64,000 bases of DNA from the NCBI GenBank assembly GCA_018881555.1, contig JACAXG010000028.1:2221143-2285142 (forward strand), written 5' to 3'. The notes under the pieces are model-generated. The model made no database searches. It was not told the origin of the DNA and saw only the letters and a program-made list of their open reading frames with translations. The DNA is from Amblyornis subalaris (lineage: Eukaryota > Chordata > Aves > Passeriformes > Ptilonorhynchidae). Position numbers and translations under genes: made by a program. Below, piece after piece: positions 1 through 12,300 of the stretch; position 1 is the stretch's first letter, and each line of letters opens with the position of its first letter.

Positions 1-3000
1 AACCCAGGAGGTGAACACAAATCCAGCTTCAGCACAACACAAAAGTCATTCCCCAGCACGTGAGCCCACACCGTTGGACACAACCTTGGTTAAATCAAAC
101 CAAACCAGCCAGAAGAGCACTTACACCACGACCTGAAGGATCTTAATTCAGGCACTCTTCCATGGCATCTGGACCGGGCTTTACACCACAGCCATGCCTG
201 GCATTCCCGAGGGAGGTACTACATGTCCTCGGCTGCTCTTGGGATTGGCCCTGTGTCTGGGAGAGTCCTTGTCAACACCAAGAAGGAATTCAGCCCTGGA
301 ATGACCTCTTGAAGAGGAACCGACTCATGGGCAGTCGTGCCACGACCTCTACCAGTGGCTCCTCAGATGTTTTCCCACTACAGGCACAACCCAACCACAG
401 CCTGATACCCCTGAGCAGCCCCACAAGAGGACAACAGAACTCTTGAAGCAGCACAAGCTTTGGTAACGAGGCAGAAAAGCCCCAACCAAGGGCCCTCAGC
501 CACCTCCTCTCAACACAACCTGAAGAGGGAACCCAAAATATTCTAAGCCTTCCAAGCACANTTTCAGCCAAGCATCCTTGGTGTCCTCTAGGGCTCCTCA
601 GGTCCCTCACAGGAATCCATCACTTGTTATTTCAGCACCAGCCAGGAAGTTTTTCTCCCAATTTTCTCCCCCTTCTCCAGCAACCCTTCCCCACAGCCCA
701 GCTGGAAGATTGGGCCANGGACAAGGTATTTCATCATTGCTTCTCCTGGCTTTCTCAATGCTTAATCATTTCTGCAGTCGTCTGCAGATGAGTCGAAGCC
801 TTTGCTATGAGGAAGCAGAGGCATCTCCACCTCCCTTCCTGGCAATTCTGCAAGGGTGGGAAAAAATAAAAGCACATGTGACCGAGGCATTAATAAGACA
901 TCCCAAATACAAAAACAAGCTAATTAAAACCAGGCATGACCTATTCATAAAATAAGCCCTTTCAACCTTAAAAGGAAAGGAGAAGCCTTTGAAGTCAGGC
1001 TTCATAATCCAGAGAGATCCCTGCCTCCACNGCTGACCTCACTTGGAAACTTGTTCTTACCCAACGTCGCTAAAGCCTTCCCAATAAAAGTTGGCTTTGG
1101 AGACAGCTTGGGATTAACAATTGGTGAAGCCAGAACCTCGGCAGAACGAGTTGCCCAGGGTACAGAGGAGTCTCCAGGGGCTCTTTGCCAAGGCTGGGAC
1201 GCCTGTGCGACTCCTCACGTGTTCCTAGCCAGGTGGGACGCCAGCTCCCAGCAGGATTTTGGGCTGCCCTGCTGCACCCTGCCATGAAATGGGAAAGTTG
1301 GGNTCCACTAAAAGGAGATTTCCAGGGCAGGAGGGTCTGCCATCCATCCTGCCACAAGAGAGCTGAGGGAGCAGCACTGATGCCGTGTCTGAGCTCGGGA
1401 GAACGCGGAGCAAAAATCCATCGTGTAAACACAACATCTGCAGGGAGANGAGGCAGGAAAAGCCCGGATAATCCCAGGCTTTGTGGCAGCCCCCAGCAAG
1501 GACCAAAGAAACCCCGGAGGAGACAGCCCTGCCTAATTGCTGCGAGTTTCACACTCCCCTCCCACACTCCCCGCTGCGGCCACCACCAGGGATGGGGACA
1601 TGGGGCCAGTTTGGCAACGCCCTGCGTGTCTGCAGACACTCATCCCAACCCACTGCTGGAAACAGCCATTGTCTGTAGGATTTACTGTGAATGGAGCCAG
1701 ATGCCAAGATAATCCCCTTATTAGCCTGATTCCTCCTCTGTTGCATCCTGCCTGACTCAGAGATCAGAGAAAGCTCAGCAGACCAAAGAAACTACAGCAC
1801 CGGCTGAGGAAAAGCTCGGGAAGAGGCGTTTGGGAGTGTCCACGGAGTTGCAAACACCAGGCTGTGTGGAGAAGGGCCTGGAGAACTGCAGAGGTTCCCA
1901 CTGGAGCAGGCAGTGCACAGGGGTCATCTGCAGGTTCATCTGGTGTTAGGCAAGAGGTGACACCACAACCACCTCCCAAGCTAAGAAGGAGCTCGTAGGA
2001 CATCCACCCCTTCTGGGCAAAGCCATGGAGAGGCTGGAAACCAAAGGGAGCAAGCAGCTCCCATGGCTTAGAAGGGCATCCTTTGGCAAGAGAAGGGGGG
2101 ACATGCGTGAATGTCTGGGAAGAGACTCAAAGACAACCTCAAGCTACCAGTGATCTCTTTCTTCAAATTCAGACCANCAAGAACAAATTGCCCCAGCAGG
2201 AATCCTACCCCAGCTTCCTNTCCCTAGAAAGGCGAGGAGGGATCTGCGTGAATCCCACAGGTTCCCCACAGATCCCAGAACCAGGGACCAGCACCACAGG
2301 CACATGCGCTTCAGCATCTCCCCCAAACTCCTCCTGGATCTTTGTTGGGAACAGGAGAGATGTGACACAGGAGGGGAATGAGTGGCAACAGTTTACTGGA
2401 CGTCAGGACTATCAGGGAACAATCAAAGCATCACTGCCTAAATTTCCAAACGTAACTGGTGCTCCAGGAGCTACCAAGATGATTTCAGGAGTAGTGCTGT
2501 AGGATTTTCAACACCATATGTGATTAGGATATAAGGAATATTAGTTCTATGGAAGAATGCCCTCCAGCAGGACAGGGAGGGAAATACAGGGGACAGCTGC
2601 AGCAANAGAGTCACCAGTGTCACCTCTGCCACTCTGGAAGCCCTGAGCCAGCAGGGATGTGGAAAGGGCTCCCACCTTCCTGTTAAACCCAGAGCACAAT
2701 GCATTGCCCAGGGTCAGGGAGCAGCTCAGGAGGAGCAGGCAGGGGGCTCCTGAAGCCAGGGACTCCCATCGGCAGCGCTGGGCTCTGTGTGAGGTGGATG
2801 CAGCCTCTCCCTTTGTGTTAAGTGCTGAAGGATGTGCACAGCGAGNCCTGTTTGTGGGCTGCTCCATCCCCCACATCCCTGGGAGGGACAGCCAGAGGAT
2901 CCCCCCCACAGCTCAGCCCAGGCGCTGGGGCCGCAGCAGCGCCGTGCAGGGAGTGAGGCTGCATCCAGAGATGCCAGGGCTGGCGAGCAGAGACAGACGC

Positions 3001-3925
3001 TGAGCGCCTCGATGTGGGCACTGGCAGAGCCCCTCCTGCTCCCAGACACTCCCTGCTCATGCAAAAGCACTTTTTTTGCAGCCTGCCACCTGCAAAAGCA
3101 CATCTCTTAGCCCCAGCAGAGCCCAGGTCTGATCCACCTGTTCCATCAGAGCAGGATTGCTCCCTCGGGCAGGTTTTCTCTCCGGATTTTCCGAGCTGTT
3201 TGCTCTTGATCTCTGTGTCGCTGTCTCCGGCCCCCCGGGGCTGTCTGTGCCCGGCTCTCTCCTGCCTGCCCTAGACCTGGTATCACAGGCTCTTGAGCTG
3301 TTTTACCTCGGATAAACTTCCATAAACTCGGATAACTTCCCATGGTTACCAGCGTGAGGAGAGGCTGCACACAGGGAGTTGGGAATGAGGTCAAAAAGAG
3401 GGGAAAACATCCCTGTGGAAAAGTGCCTGGAAATCAGGCGCTTTCTGTACAGGCTTGAATATGTTATAGCTGCAGCAAGGCTTCCTTTCCTCAGAAAACC
3501 CACGTGCCCCAAAGCAATGAATACATTCCCAATTCAGTCCTTGGCTCTGCCAGGTCCCTCGGGAATGCCGGGAAGCATCACTGCCAGAGCATGGAGACAA
3601 ACCCAGACAGTGCAGCCCAACCTCTGAGCACATTTCACCCACAACCTCTGCTACAAGGCAAGTTTGGGAATTCTGGCACACAGCCACACATCCACTGGGG
3701 CCACCTGGAAAGGATCATCACTGCTGGATCTGCCCACGAACTCAAGGGGTGTCACAGACAACATCTACCCCCAAATTCCCACTTTTTGTCCCGCTCCCTC
3801 CTGGAGCATCCTGCAGCAGCTGCTNTCCCCCGATTTGGCTACACAACATTTCAGCCCCCAAATAACCTTCTGATAGCTGGAAATAAGTCCTGNCTTTGTC
3901 ACAGAGTTGAGGGGGAGCTACTCAC
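1..3925. other. Non-coding stretch downstream of the SLC5A10 exons
   Basis: I see no convincing exon here on either strand. Given the minus-strand SLC5A10 exons that begin at 3926, this is most likely its intron 5, with later exons beyond the left window edge or lost. I looked on the minus strand for the next expected SLC5A exon (the TALYTIAG-like and AVIYTD-like segments) and did not find it. Open frames of 60-230 codons occur on both strands but have no domain character or supporting splice sites. Confidence 0.5.
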
Positions 3926-6900
3926 CGAGATTTTGGCGAAGATGGAGAGCAGGAGCGACAGGCTGGAGAGGTACATCCGGATCCTCTCCCNTCCAAACCT
4001 CCGCTGGAGATACTCAGGCATTGTGACAATCGGGCAGGGAGGGAGAGCCATCACTGCCCCGTCCAGGCCACATCCTACCGGGATGGTCCTNGGAGGGCAG
4101 GGGGACAGCGTTATTCCCGGAGCAGGACTCCTGGAAGCAGGGAACCTGTCCAGGGTCGCGCTCCCCACAGCAGCTCAGGGCAGCTGTACATACCCCAGAT
4201 GAGATGTAGACNGGCACAAACACCCAGGCCAGTGCCAGAAGAGCATAAGTTGCCTGTTGGGAAGGAGGAACAACATGGCACTGCCAGAAAAAACGTGGAT
4301 TCTGCTGCAAGTCAACACTGACTGCGCTCCTAGACCCTGTCCCTGCTCCTGGCCCAGCCCTGGCTCACCCTCAAGGGCACATTTACACCCACAAATGGCT
4401 TCAGATGACAGGCANGGGGTCATGGTGGAGACCCCCCCAGCACCCCTGCCAGCAGGATCCTGCTTCGCTCAGCCCTTCAGCTCCTGACTGGACATTTCCC
4501 ACCAACTCCTTGAGCACCACACAAGCCAAATGCTGATTTTTTGCTGCAGAACACAAGGACTTTGGATACAACGTGCGGGGAAGCAGGGAATGGGTGACCT
4601 ATTCAGTTGTGTCAGGATCTGCAGGGGCTGGATTAGGAACTCTGCTCCAAAATATTCTTTTCCCCGAGCAGGTGGAGCTGAGCTGACTCCAGGCTGACCG
4701 TCCATGCACCAGACACCGGAGAAGCTGAGTTAGCAGGGTTGTGTTAATTACCCGCCCTGCACGGCTCCTCCCAAACCTTTCGAGACTGTGAAATGGCCCA
4801 TCTGCTGCGACAAAACCTCATTGCCTCAATCGCACGACACATTTCTTACATTCCACTCGAAGCCGGCGACAGCGATCCCGCCGGCAGCGCCGGTCCCGGC
4901 CGGGCCGAGGAAGAGCCCGGAGCCTTCGCTGCTGGCGAAGAGGGAGGCGCCGATCCGCGGGGAGCAGAGGAGCTGCTGCGGGGGCTCACACGCGGGGTGC
5001 CCCAGCGCCGCCTCCCTGGCTGGACCAGCTTTGGTGCTGCCCCAGGGGAGAACTCAGGAAAAGGAGGCGGAAAAAGTAACGTCTGAACCGGAGCAACAGG
5101 GCACGGACGTCCCCGTCACTTCTGAAAGCGAAGCGTGGTCGAAGAGCCTCCACGTGGGATGAGAGATGTGTGTGTATTTAGCAAGAAAATCCCTTAATAC
5201 ATAAAATTCGGGTAGCTGAACGTGATGGTCCCACAATCCAGCTCATCTGGACATCCCTGGTGGGTTTGGGATTGACTTTCTTGTCAATGAGGATGAGGAG
5301 GTTGCTGCATTTGCCATGGTGGCCACAAACCCTTCCTGGAAGTGGCCTGTGCAAGGAGCCAGGGCCAGACACAGAAGGACCTGCAGCCAGTTTGTCAAGA
5401 TCATACAGAAATAAGAGGGATAAAAGAAACTTGGGACACCCATAGTTTGTTGGAGTCACTAGGTGTGTGCAGGAATGGTGGAGAGGGATGTTTGGCTCCA
5501 TGGGTCCCTCCCCAAGTTCAGAGCAGCCTGTGGGGAGACCCAACAAGCTCCAGCATCCTTCGTGCAATGAGAAGGGAAATGCAGCTCCAAGGACATAAAT
5601 TCTGGGAGGAGGAGGAGGTGGACAGGGTGGGGGAAAGTGTGGGCAAGCAGGGAGGGAATTCAGTGGGAGGGACAGTGGTGCTGGATGTCCCTGTGCCCAG
5701 GGTGTGTCGCAAGAGGGACAGAGGTCTGTACTTACTNGCCACCAGGCCATGTCTCTCCCAGCAAGGAAATAGCCACTGACAGTGTTCCTGTTCACCCTGC
5801 AGGAAGACTGGAGGGAGGAAAGATCAGCACAGAGCACCCTTTCCCTAAAAACCCAGACAAGTCACCAGGACACAAGTCTCCCAGACTAGAAGCCAAGAGA
5901 CAGGAGACTCGATAATTAATGGGAGCTCTGCAACTTGGGCTTAATTACATGAAAGGTGGCTGCACCCCAGGTACCTGGAGCCATGAATAGCAAAGGAAGC
6001 ACCGGGAGAGGGGGAAGCAGGCAGGATGTGCCTGTCCTAGTGCCATCCCGACCAGACAGGTTGGCTAACAGGGTCCAGCTTTGGCCAGGACTTTTCTGCA
6101 AGGCAGAATAAATGGGACTGGAGAGTCTTTGTCTGAAACTGCTGTAGCTGAGGGTTGTTGCTGTTATCAGGGCTGTTATCAGGACATTTGGCTCAACACA
6201 TGTAATAGACAAAGGGCAGAGCTGCTCACACCCAGCAGACAGAGGCTGGGGGAGAGATTTGTGCCATGGTTAATTCCACCTTGCTCCTATAGGAGCCTTT
6301 CCATAGGGGGTGAAAGGGCCAGAGGGTTTGTACAAAATAGGAAATCACAGAATCCCAGAATGGTTTGGGTTGGAAGGGATCTTAAAGAGCATCTCATCCC
6401 ATCCCCTGCCATGGGCAGGGACACCTTCCACTATCCCAGGCTGCTCCAAGCCCTGTCCAACCTGGCCTGACACTTCCAGGGATGGGGCAGCCACAGCTTC
6501 TCTGGGCAACCTGTGCCAGGGCCTCCCCACCCTCACAGGGAAGAATTTCTTCCTGATATCCCATCTAACCCTGCCCTCTGGCAGTGGGAAGCTATTCCCT
6601 CCTCATCCTGTCACTCCAGGCCCTTCTCCCAAGTCCCTCTCCAACTCTCTTGGAGTCCCTTAGACACTGGAACGGGCTCTAAGGTCTCCCGAGATCTTTC
6701 CTGTCTATAGGTGAACACCCCCAGCTCCCCCAGCCTGGCTCCACACAGCACAACACACAAAATAACCGAGTGAAAACTACAAGAAAATAATAGAGGCTTT
6801 CAAAATATTCCATGCAGAAAAGCAAGCCCTGAAAAAAAACCTATTCAAACAAGGAAGCAGAAAGGAACAATAGAAAAGACTCTTACCCATATTCCCACGC

Positions 6901-6999
6901 CAACGTTTAAGGAAAAATAAACCACTACAACAACAAGGTCAGCCACGCTGAACTGCTGTGAGGGGTAACAGATCCAGCAGTGGAATTGAGCTCCATCAT
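3926..6999 (-). pseudogene. SLC5A10: SLC5A10 (SGLT5 sodium/mannose cotransporter), 5' exons, apparently inactivated
   Basis: Five exons encode the N-terminal part of a SLC5 sodium/sugar cotransporter, a plasma-membrane protein. Exon 1 is 6887-6996 (ATG at 6994-6996, with a second in-frame ATG just upstream). It reads MELNSTAGSVTPHS, then, one frame over, FSVADLVVVVVYF and NVGVGIW (TM1). Exon 2 is 5736-5807 ([19 protein letters not shown]). Exon 3 is 4850-4954 ([15 protein letters not shown] to FEWN). Exon 4 is 4194-4253 (ATYALLALAWVFVPVYISSG). Exon 5 is 3926-4030 (IVTMPEYLQRRFGG to FAKIS). SSEGSGLF and NATYALLALAWVFVP are diagnostic of SLC5A10 as I remember the human protein. All five donors are canonical (gtaaga, gtaagt, gtaaga, gtatgt, gtgagt). 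Three apparent lesions are a 1-nt deletion in exon 1, no AG before exon 3 (gcgg) and no AG before exon 5 (cccg). No premature stop is seen inside exons 2-5. Position next to PRPSAP2 matches mammalian order. A sequencing error is possible for any single lesion, less so for all three. Confidence 0.8.
6344..6740 (-). repeat. CR1 LINE fragment
   Basis: The stretch begins with the typical avian CR1 3' end read in complement (cacagaatcccagaatgg, then ggtttgggttggaagggatc). It continues through the dispersed ccatgggcagggacaccttc and cacttccagggatggggcag blocks. The element is 5'-truncated and degenerate, in the intron between SLC5A10 exons 1 and 2. Confidence 0.9.
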
Positions 7000-7486
7000 T
7001 CCTCTGCGTCCTTTTTCATCCTCGGCCTCACAGGGATGGTCACTGAATCAGTAACTCGCTGGCAGCCCAAGGGCATTTATCATTAAACAACCTTGCAGCA
7101 GGAATTGCGCTTCCAGAGGCGCCTGGGTGGGCAGCCTNGCCCCCACTGCCTCCCACCCTTCTCTGCTCCCCAGGGAGCGAAAACTGCTTGATTTCGGTGT
7201 CTCACAGATGAACAGGCATGAAAATGTTCGAGTGATGTCACAGGTGCTTCGCTCCCTTTCCACCACTCCAATACTGAGTAGCCAAATGACCGGCAATCCA
7301 GCCTTATGGATGCAGTTTGTTCCCAAATTCTTGAGCCCTCATCAATACCATAATTCCATTGCATGAAACTTGGCAAAGTTGGGGTTTTTTTAAGTATTAA
7401 AGCAAAGATCAAACACAGGAGTTGGATGAATGTCCAAGGTGGAGCCTGGCACGGCAGTGAAGGTGACCAAGAAAAGCCCTCACAGA

Positions 7487-7815
7487 AGAGATCATAGAAT
7501 CATGGAATCATTTGGCCTGGAAAAGCCCTCTAAGATCAAGTCCAACTATTAAACCCAGCACTCCCATTTTACCACTAAACCACCTCCCCAAGAACCACAT
7601 CTACACAGCTTTTAAATCCCTGGTGACTCCACCACTGCCCTGGGCAGCCTGTTCCAATGCTCGACAACCCTTTCCATGAAATTTTTCCTAATATCCAACC
7701 TAAACCTCTCCTGCTGCAACTTAGGGCTGTTTCCTCTTGTCCTGTCACTTGCCACCTGGGAGAAAAGACCAACTCCCACCTGGCTGCACCCTCCTGTCAG
7801 GGAGTTGTCAAAAGA
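7487..7815 (-). repeat. CR1 LINE fragment, diverged subfamily
   Basis: Starts with atcatagaatcatggaatca, then ggcctggaaaagccctctaa. It carries the CR1 segments ctgggcagcctgttccaatg and tttcctaatatccaacctaa, then the block ending ctcctgtcagggagttg. This differs from the neighbouring copy at 6344, so it is probably a separate CR1 subfamily. Confidence 0.85.
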
Positions 7816-8653
7816 GGAAGACGCAGTTATTCCTCTAAAGGCCAACAAGAGACAGGTGCAGGAAACCACCTTAGAATTCCATGGTTTTGGGTATGTAGCC
7901 GTAAATTTGCTGCGTTGGACGCTTGGCTGGCTCATTCCCAAGTGTCAGCACACTTCCACAAGGTCTCACTAACAAAATAAACACAGTGCAGTTAATAAGC
8001 CCATCTCTGAGTCAGGTCAGCATTTCCCCTCTCTTTGAAGGAGCCGCGGCGGCACCGGGAGCTGCTCTGCACATCCCAGAGAGGAGCCGACCTTCCCCCT
8101 CGCTGCTCAGCTGGAATTTGACCTGCATTAACACATTCAAAGCACCCACACGTGTCAATAAGTCAGCCTGGTGTATCCATTAACACTAAGGAAAACACCT
8201 GGTTTCATCCTTTAAAGTCAATGAACCCTCCAAAGTCCTTGGAAGTTTGTCTCAAACATAGAAACGGTGTCAACAAAGGTTAATTTTCACTTCTGAACAT
8301 GCCAAAAGCTTTATACTCATTTGTAGGACACGATGGAAAGATTAAAGCAAACAACCTCGAAATGCTAATCAATTCCACCACTTTTTTTCTCCGCAACAGG
8401 GGAGGAACTTNGAGTCTCCAGGACTGGGAGCTGCCTGGCAGCCAGCCGGCCATTCCACCCACACCTGCCCAAGGATGGCTGGGAAAACAACCCTGAACAA
8501 GTTCAGCTCTGCACTATGGCAGATTCTTTAGCTCATCCACACACTCAGAAACCTCAAAAAAAAAGAAACCTCAAAAAAAACCCATTTACCTGTGATGAGC
8601 TGATTTGGATTTTACCAGCTGGAACCTCCACCCCCCACAATATTCCCAAGTCA

Positions 8654-8835
8654 AGGAATCGCAGAATGGTTTGGGTTGGGAGGGACCTCAAGGATCACCT
8701 CATTCCAACACCTTCCACTAAACCAGGTTGCTCCAAGCTCTGTCCAACCTGGCCTCGGACACTTCCAGGGATGGGGCATCCACAGCTTTTGTGGACAACC
8801 TGTGCCATTGTCTGACCAAGACCCTGTTGCTCCCT
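8654..8835 (-). repeat. CR1 LINE fragment, short
   Basis: The stretch from ggaatcgcagaatggtttgg through cacttccagggatggggcat matches the CR1 3' end in complement. It lies just past the 3' end of PRPSAP2 and is truncated at both ends. Part of the usual ccatgggcagggacac block is missing. Confidence 0.85.
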
Positions 8836-8879
8836 GACATCCACCTGCCATATTTAAGGGGACACAGCAGATGAACATT

Positions 8880-9396
8880 TTTAGAAAGCTCACACAAAAC
8901 AAGTCTTTATTCTTTGTCGCAGAAAATAAATACAGGTGCATATTCCATATGCTTTTCTATAAAAGCACTCCTACAAAATCACTGAACTGCATACAACAGT
9001 ACAACCTTTTTGGCTTTAAAATGCAAATATTATACAGTCATTTCATTTTGTTATCATTTAAAGCACTTGTAGCAAGCAGCTTTGGAAAAGGAATGCTTAA
9101 TTTAGAAGCCAAATTCTTGCCTCAAGTGTTTTGTGGGATTTTTCCATCATGTATACTGCAACTAACCTAAAAGCAACTAGAACAGTTTTTCGTAAAATGT
9201 TTATTCCCACCCACCCCCCAAAAAAAACCCTGCAAAGAAAAAAAAAAAGCTCTTAAAAACTGTTCTACCTTGATACTTAAACCAAGAGAAAACAAAAAGT
9301 GGCTCAATGGAAATATTAAGGTAAGCATGATGCTTCACAGCTCGTTCTCTGTTCGCTTCCAGTTTGGCCCGGAGTGTTTCTTTAGAGGAAGGAGCA
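8880..9396 (-). other. PRPSAP2: PRPSAP2 3' untranslated region
   Basis: The stretch follows the PRPSAP2 stop codon at 9397-9399 on the minus strand. It is AT-rich and lacks a reading frame of note. The end is placed near 8880-8895 because of the polyadenylation hexamer at 8906-8911. A poly-A-rich patch lies at 9220-9250 on the plus strand. Confidence 0.6.
8906..8911 (-). terminator. Polyadenylation signal of PRPSAP2
   Basis: The plus strand reads tttatt, which is AATAAA on the gene strand. It lies about 490 bases beyond the PRPSAP2 stop codon. Cleavage would be expected 10-30 bases further, near 8880-8895. Confidence 0.6.
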
Positions 9397-12300
9397 TTAA
9401 TCATCCAGTCCTATATTCCTGAAAAGGTACGACATGGACTCCCCATTATGGATCCTGCGAATGGCTTCCGAGAGGATCATGCTGATATCCACAGTCTTGA
9501 TTTTAGGGCACTGAAGTTTCTGTATTTCGTGTGGAATTGTGTTTGTAACCACCACCTACAGGAAAAAAAAACGACAAGGAAGATGTAGCTCCATTGTATT
9601 TTCCACCTTTCATATTGGGTGTGAAAGGGAGTTTTATGGATCCCACAAAATCACCCTTGCTGATCAAACAACATTTTCCATTACTGTCAGGGTCACAATC
9701 TTAGCAAGAGCCACATGTTGCCATAGATTCCACGTATCCATGGATACTAATGGCATGTCCCTCCTTCCTTTCATTCATTCTGCCACGCAGGTCCAGGGGA
9801 AGGTTTAAAAATATCCCACACACTGAAGGGAAAGGTTTGCTGATACTGGCAGTCCAGCACCTCACCACCTCCCACATTTCCCACAGCTATAGTTTAAGGA
9901 CTTGGGGATGGCTAATATTCCAGCACACAACTCCACGATAAGAAAGCCTGAACCCAGGACCCTCCCATTCAAATCCTTAATGCCAGCATATTTCAATATT
10001 CAAATTAGGAGAAAATGGCTTGTTTAAAAAAACCCCAAACCATTTGACCAGAGTTCAGACTCCACACTTACTTCATCGATGGCAGACTCCTCGATCAGCC
10101 GGGGAGCGTCTGAGGACAACAGGCCATGGGTGGCCATGACAAAGATCTTGTAGGCTCCCCTCTCCTTGAGGGTCTCAGCTGCAGCCAGGAAGCTGTCGAC
10201 ATCATCTATGATGTCATCCTGCCAAAAAACCCCATGGAGTCAGTGAGGATTCACCACAGCCCCAGACACACCACCACAGCACATCTGACTGACAGTACAG
10301 CTTTAGCAAGTGGAACAAACCCCAAGCTATCAGAAAATTGCCCTGTTCCTTGACAGACCCAGAGATTACACTGCTTTAGAGAAACCTGAGTGCATCATGG
10401 AATCACAGAATGGCCTGGGTTGGAAGAGACCTTAAAGATGATCTAGTTCCACACTCTGCCATGGGCAGGGACACCTTCCACTAGACCAGGTTGCTCAAAG
10501 TTCCACACAGCCTGGCCTTGGACACTTCCAGGGATGGGGCAGCCACAGCTTCTCTGGGAAACCTGTGCCAGGCCTACCCGCCCTCACAGCGAAAGATTTC
10601 TTTCTTATATCCAATCTAACCCTTCTCTTGACAGTTTGAAGCCATTCTCCCTTGTCCTGTCACTCCAGACCCTTAAAAACAGTCTCTCTCCATCTTTCTT
10701 GCAGGTTCCCTTAAGGTACTGGAAGGCCACAATTAGGTCACCCTGAGGCCTTCTCTTTTCCAGGCTGAACAATCCCAGTTCTCTCAGCCTTTCCTCATAG
10801 CAGAGGTGCTCCATCCCTCTAATCATCTTGGTGGCCTCCTCCAGACTCACTCCAACAAGTCCCATGTCCATCATCTTGGATTCACTGGCATTTCTAAACT
10901 CATCAGCAGGAACCTGGTGATTCTCCCCTGCTGTGATGTGCACACACCACTTGAACCTCTCCCCTTCACGTAAGCACTGAACAGAATTCCACCTGATCTG
11001 CTCATGGAAGCAAGGTCCAAATGCNGCTTTCCAGAGTGGATGCCTTCATAGCTCACACAGCTTCTGGGAGTGTGCTCAATGCTGCCCCATGGTATCAAAA
11101 GTCAACCAGCAACCAAAGTTCAGTTGCTGATACAGAACAGCTACTTGATTTCTGCAACTTTAATATGATTAATATAATTTATGAGAAGTGATGGCAGCTT
11201 ACTTACCACAATGATAGCTATTCTTCCTCCTACATCTCCAACAACTGTGATGGGAGGTTTTTCCTTGGGAATCAGCACTTAATATTGGCAAATGTTTTTG
11301 GAGGGGTAGAAAGGAGAAAGAAAAGAGAAAGTTTATATCATTTACTTCAAGTATGGAAATGTCTGTGAGGTCACCACTGTTAGAGAGAAATATGAAGCAA
11401 CAACTATTTCAACAGCATTACTGAGAAAACCAGCATGATTTGAATCCATAAATCATTTTTAAAGATTAGTTAAAATATTAACTACACTAATTTGCACCCA
11501 AATTCTTAACCAATTCAATTAATTCTTAATTTCAGCACAGAAACATGGTGGCTGGCAGACACAGCCACTTCAATCACCTACTGACATCCAAGCTGGGTTT
11601 ATGCACTGCAGTTTTGCTGGTGCAGCTGTAGGTCACACCTTCAGCAAGGTCTCTCTGGCAAGGTCCCTGACATTCCACAGCTGCACACAAAACCAGTGTC
11701 AGCTCAGCATCCCAGAAAANCCCCAAGATGAAAAGTAAATGGCAAAAAAGTGGCCCCTCTCTGCCAGGGGCTCTTCTTCCTATAATGATGAGGGCACAGA
11801 CCTCACATGCAGCCTTGCTCTAAAACCATGGACAATGAGCAACGAGAGGGAATATTTTACCTTCCACTAACAAAAAAAAAAAAAAAAAAAAAATCATCTT
11901 TCTGTGTGAAGAACCATTCCTTTTTGACAGGCCCATTCCCCAAACCCACGGAAAACAACAGGTAACCAACACTTCCCACACACACTTACTTACTGGGGAT
12001 CTCCAGACTGGGGTGAATAGCAGCTACGTATTTGGCTGTAGGTGGTGAGTGCCGACCATCCACCATGTCCGACTCAGCATCCTGAGCTTCCCCGTGGATC
12101 ACGGCGATTCCCAACCGTAAGCGCTCGGCAAACGACTGTGCCCTGCAGGGAAAGGGTTAAAAAATCCCAGGAAAACATTAAATTTAAAATAATTCGCATA
12201 CATGCAGTCCTAATCTACTTCCATTTGATTTGTAATGTTTCAGAGGAAAATCGAATGATCCTAAAATTTTAGGAGGACACATGGAAGAAATCGGTTGCCC

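Noticed and set aside
3504..4202. 232-codon plus-strand frame
   Set aside because: It overlaps SLC5A10 exons 4-5 in antisense and shows no family resemblance; the minus-strand exons have conserved SGLT text and canonical donors.
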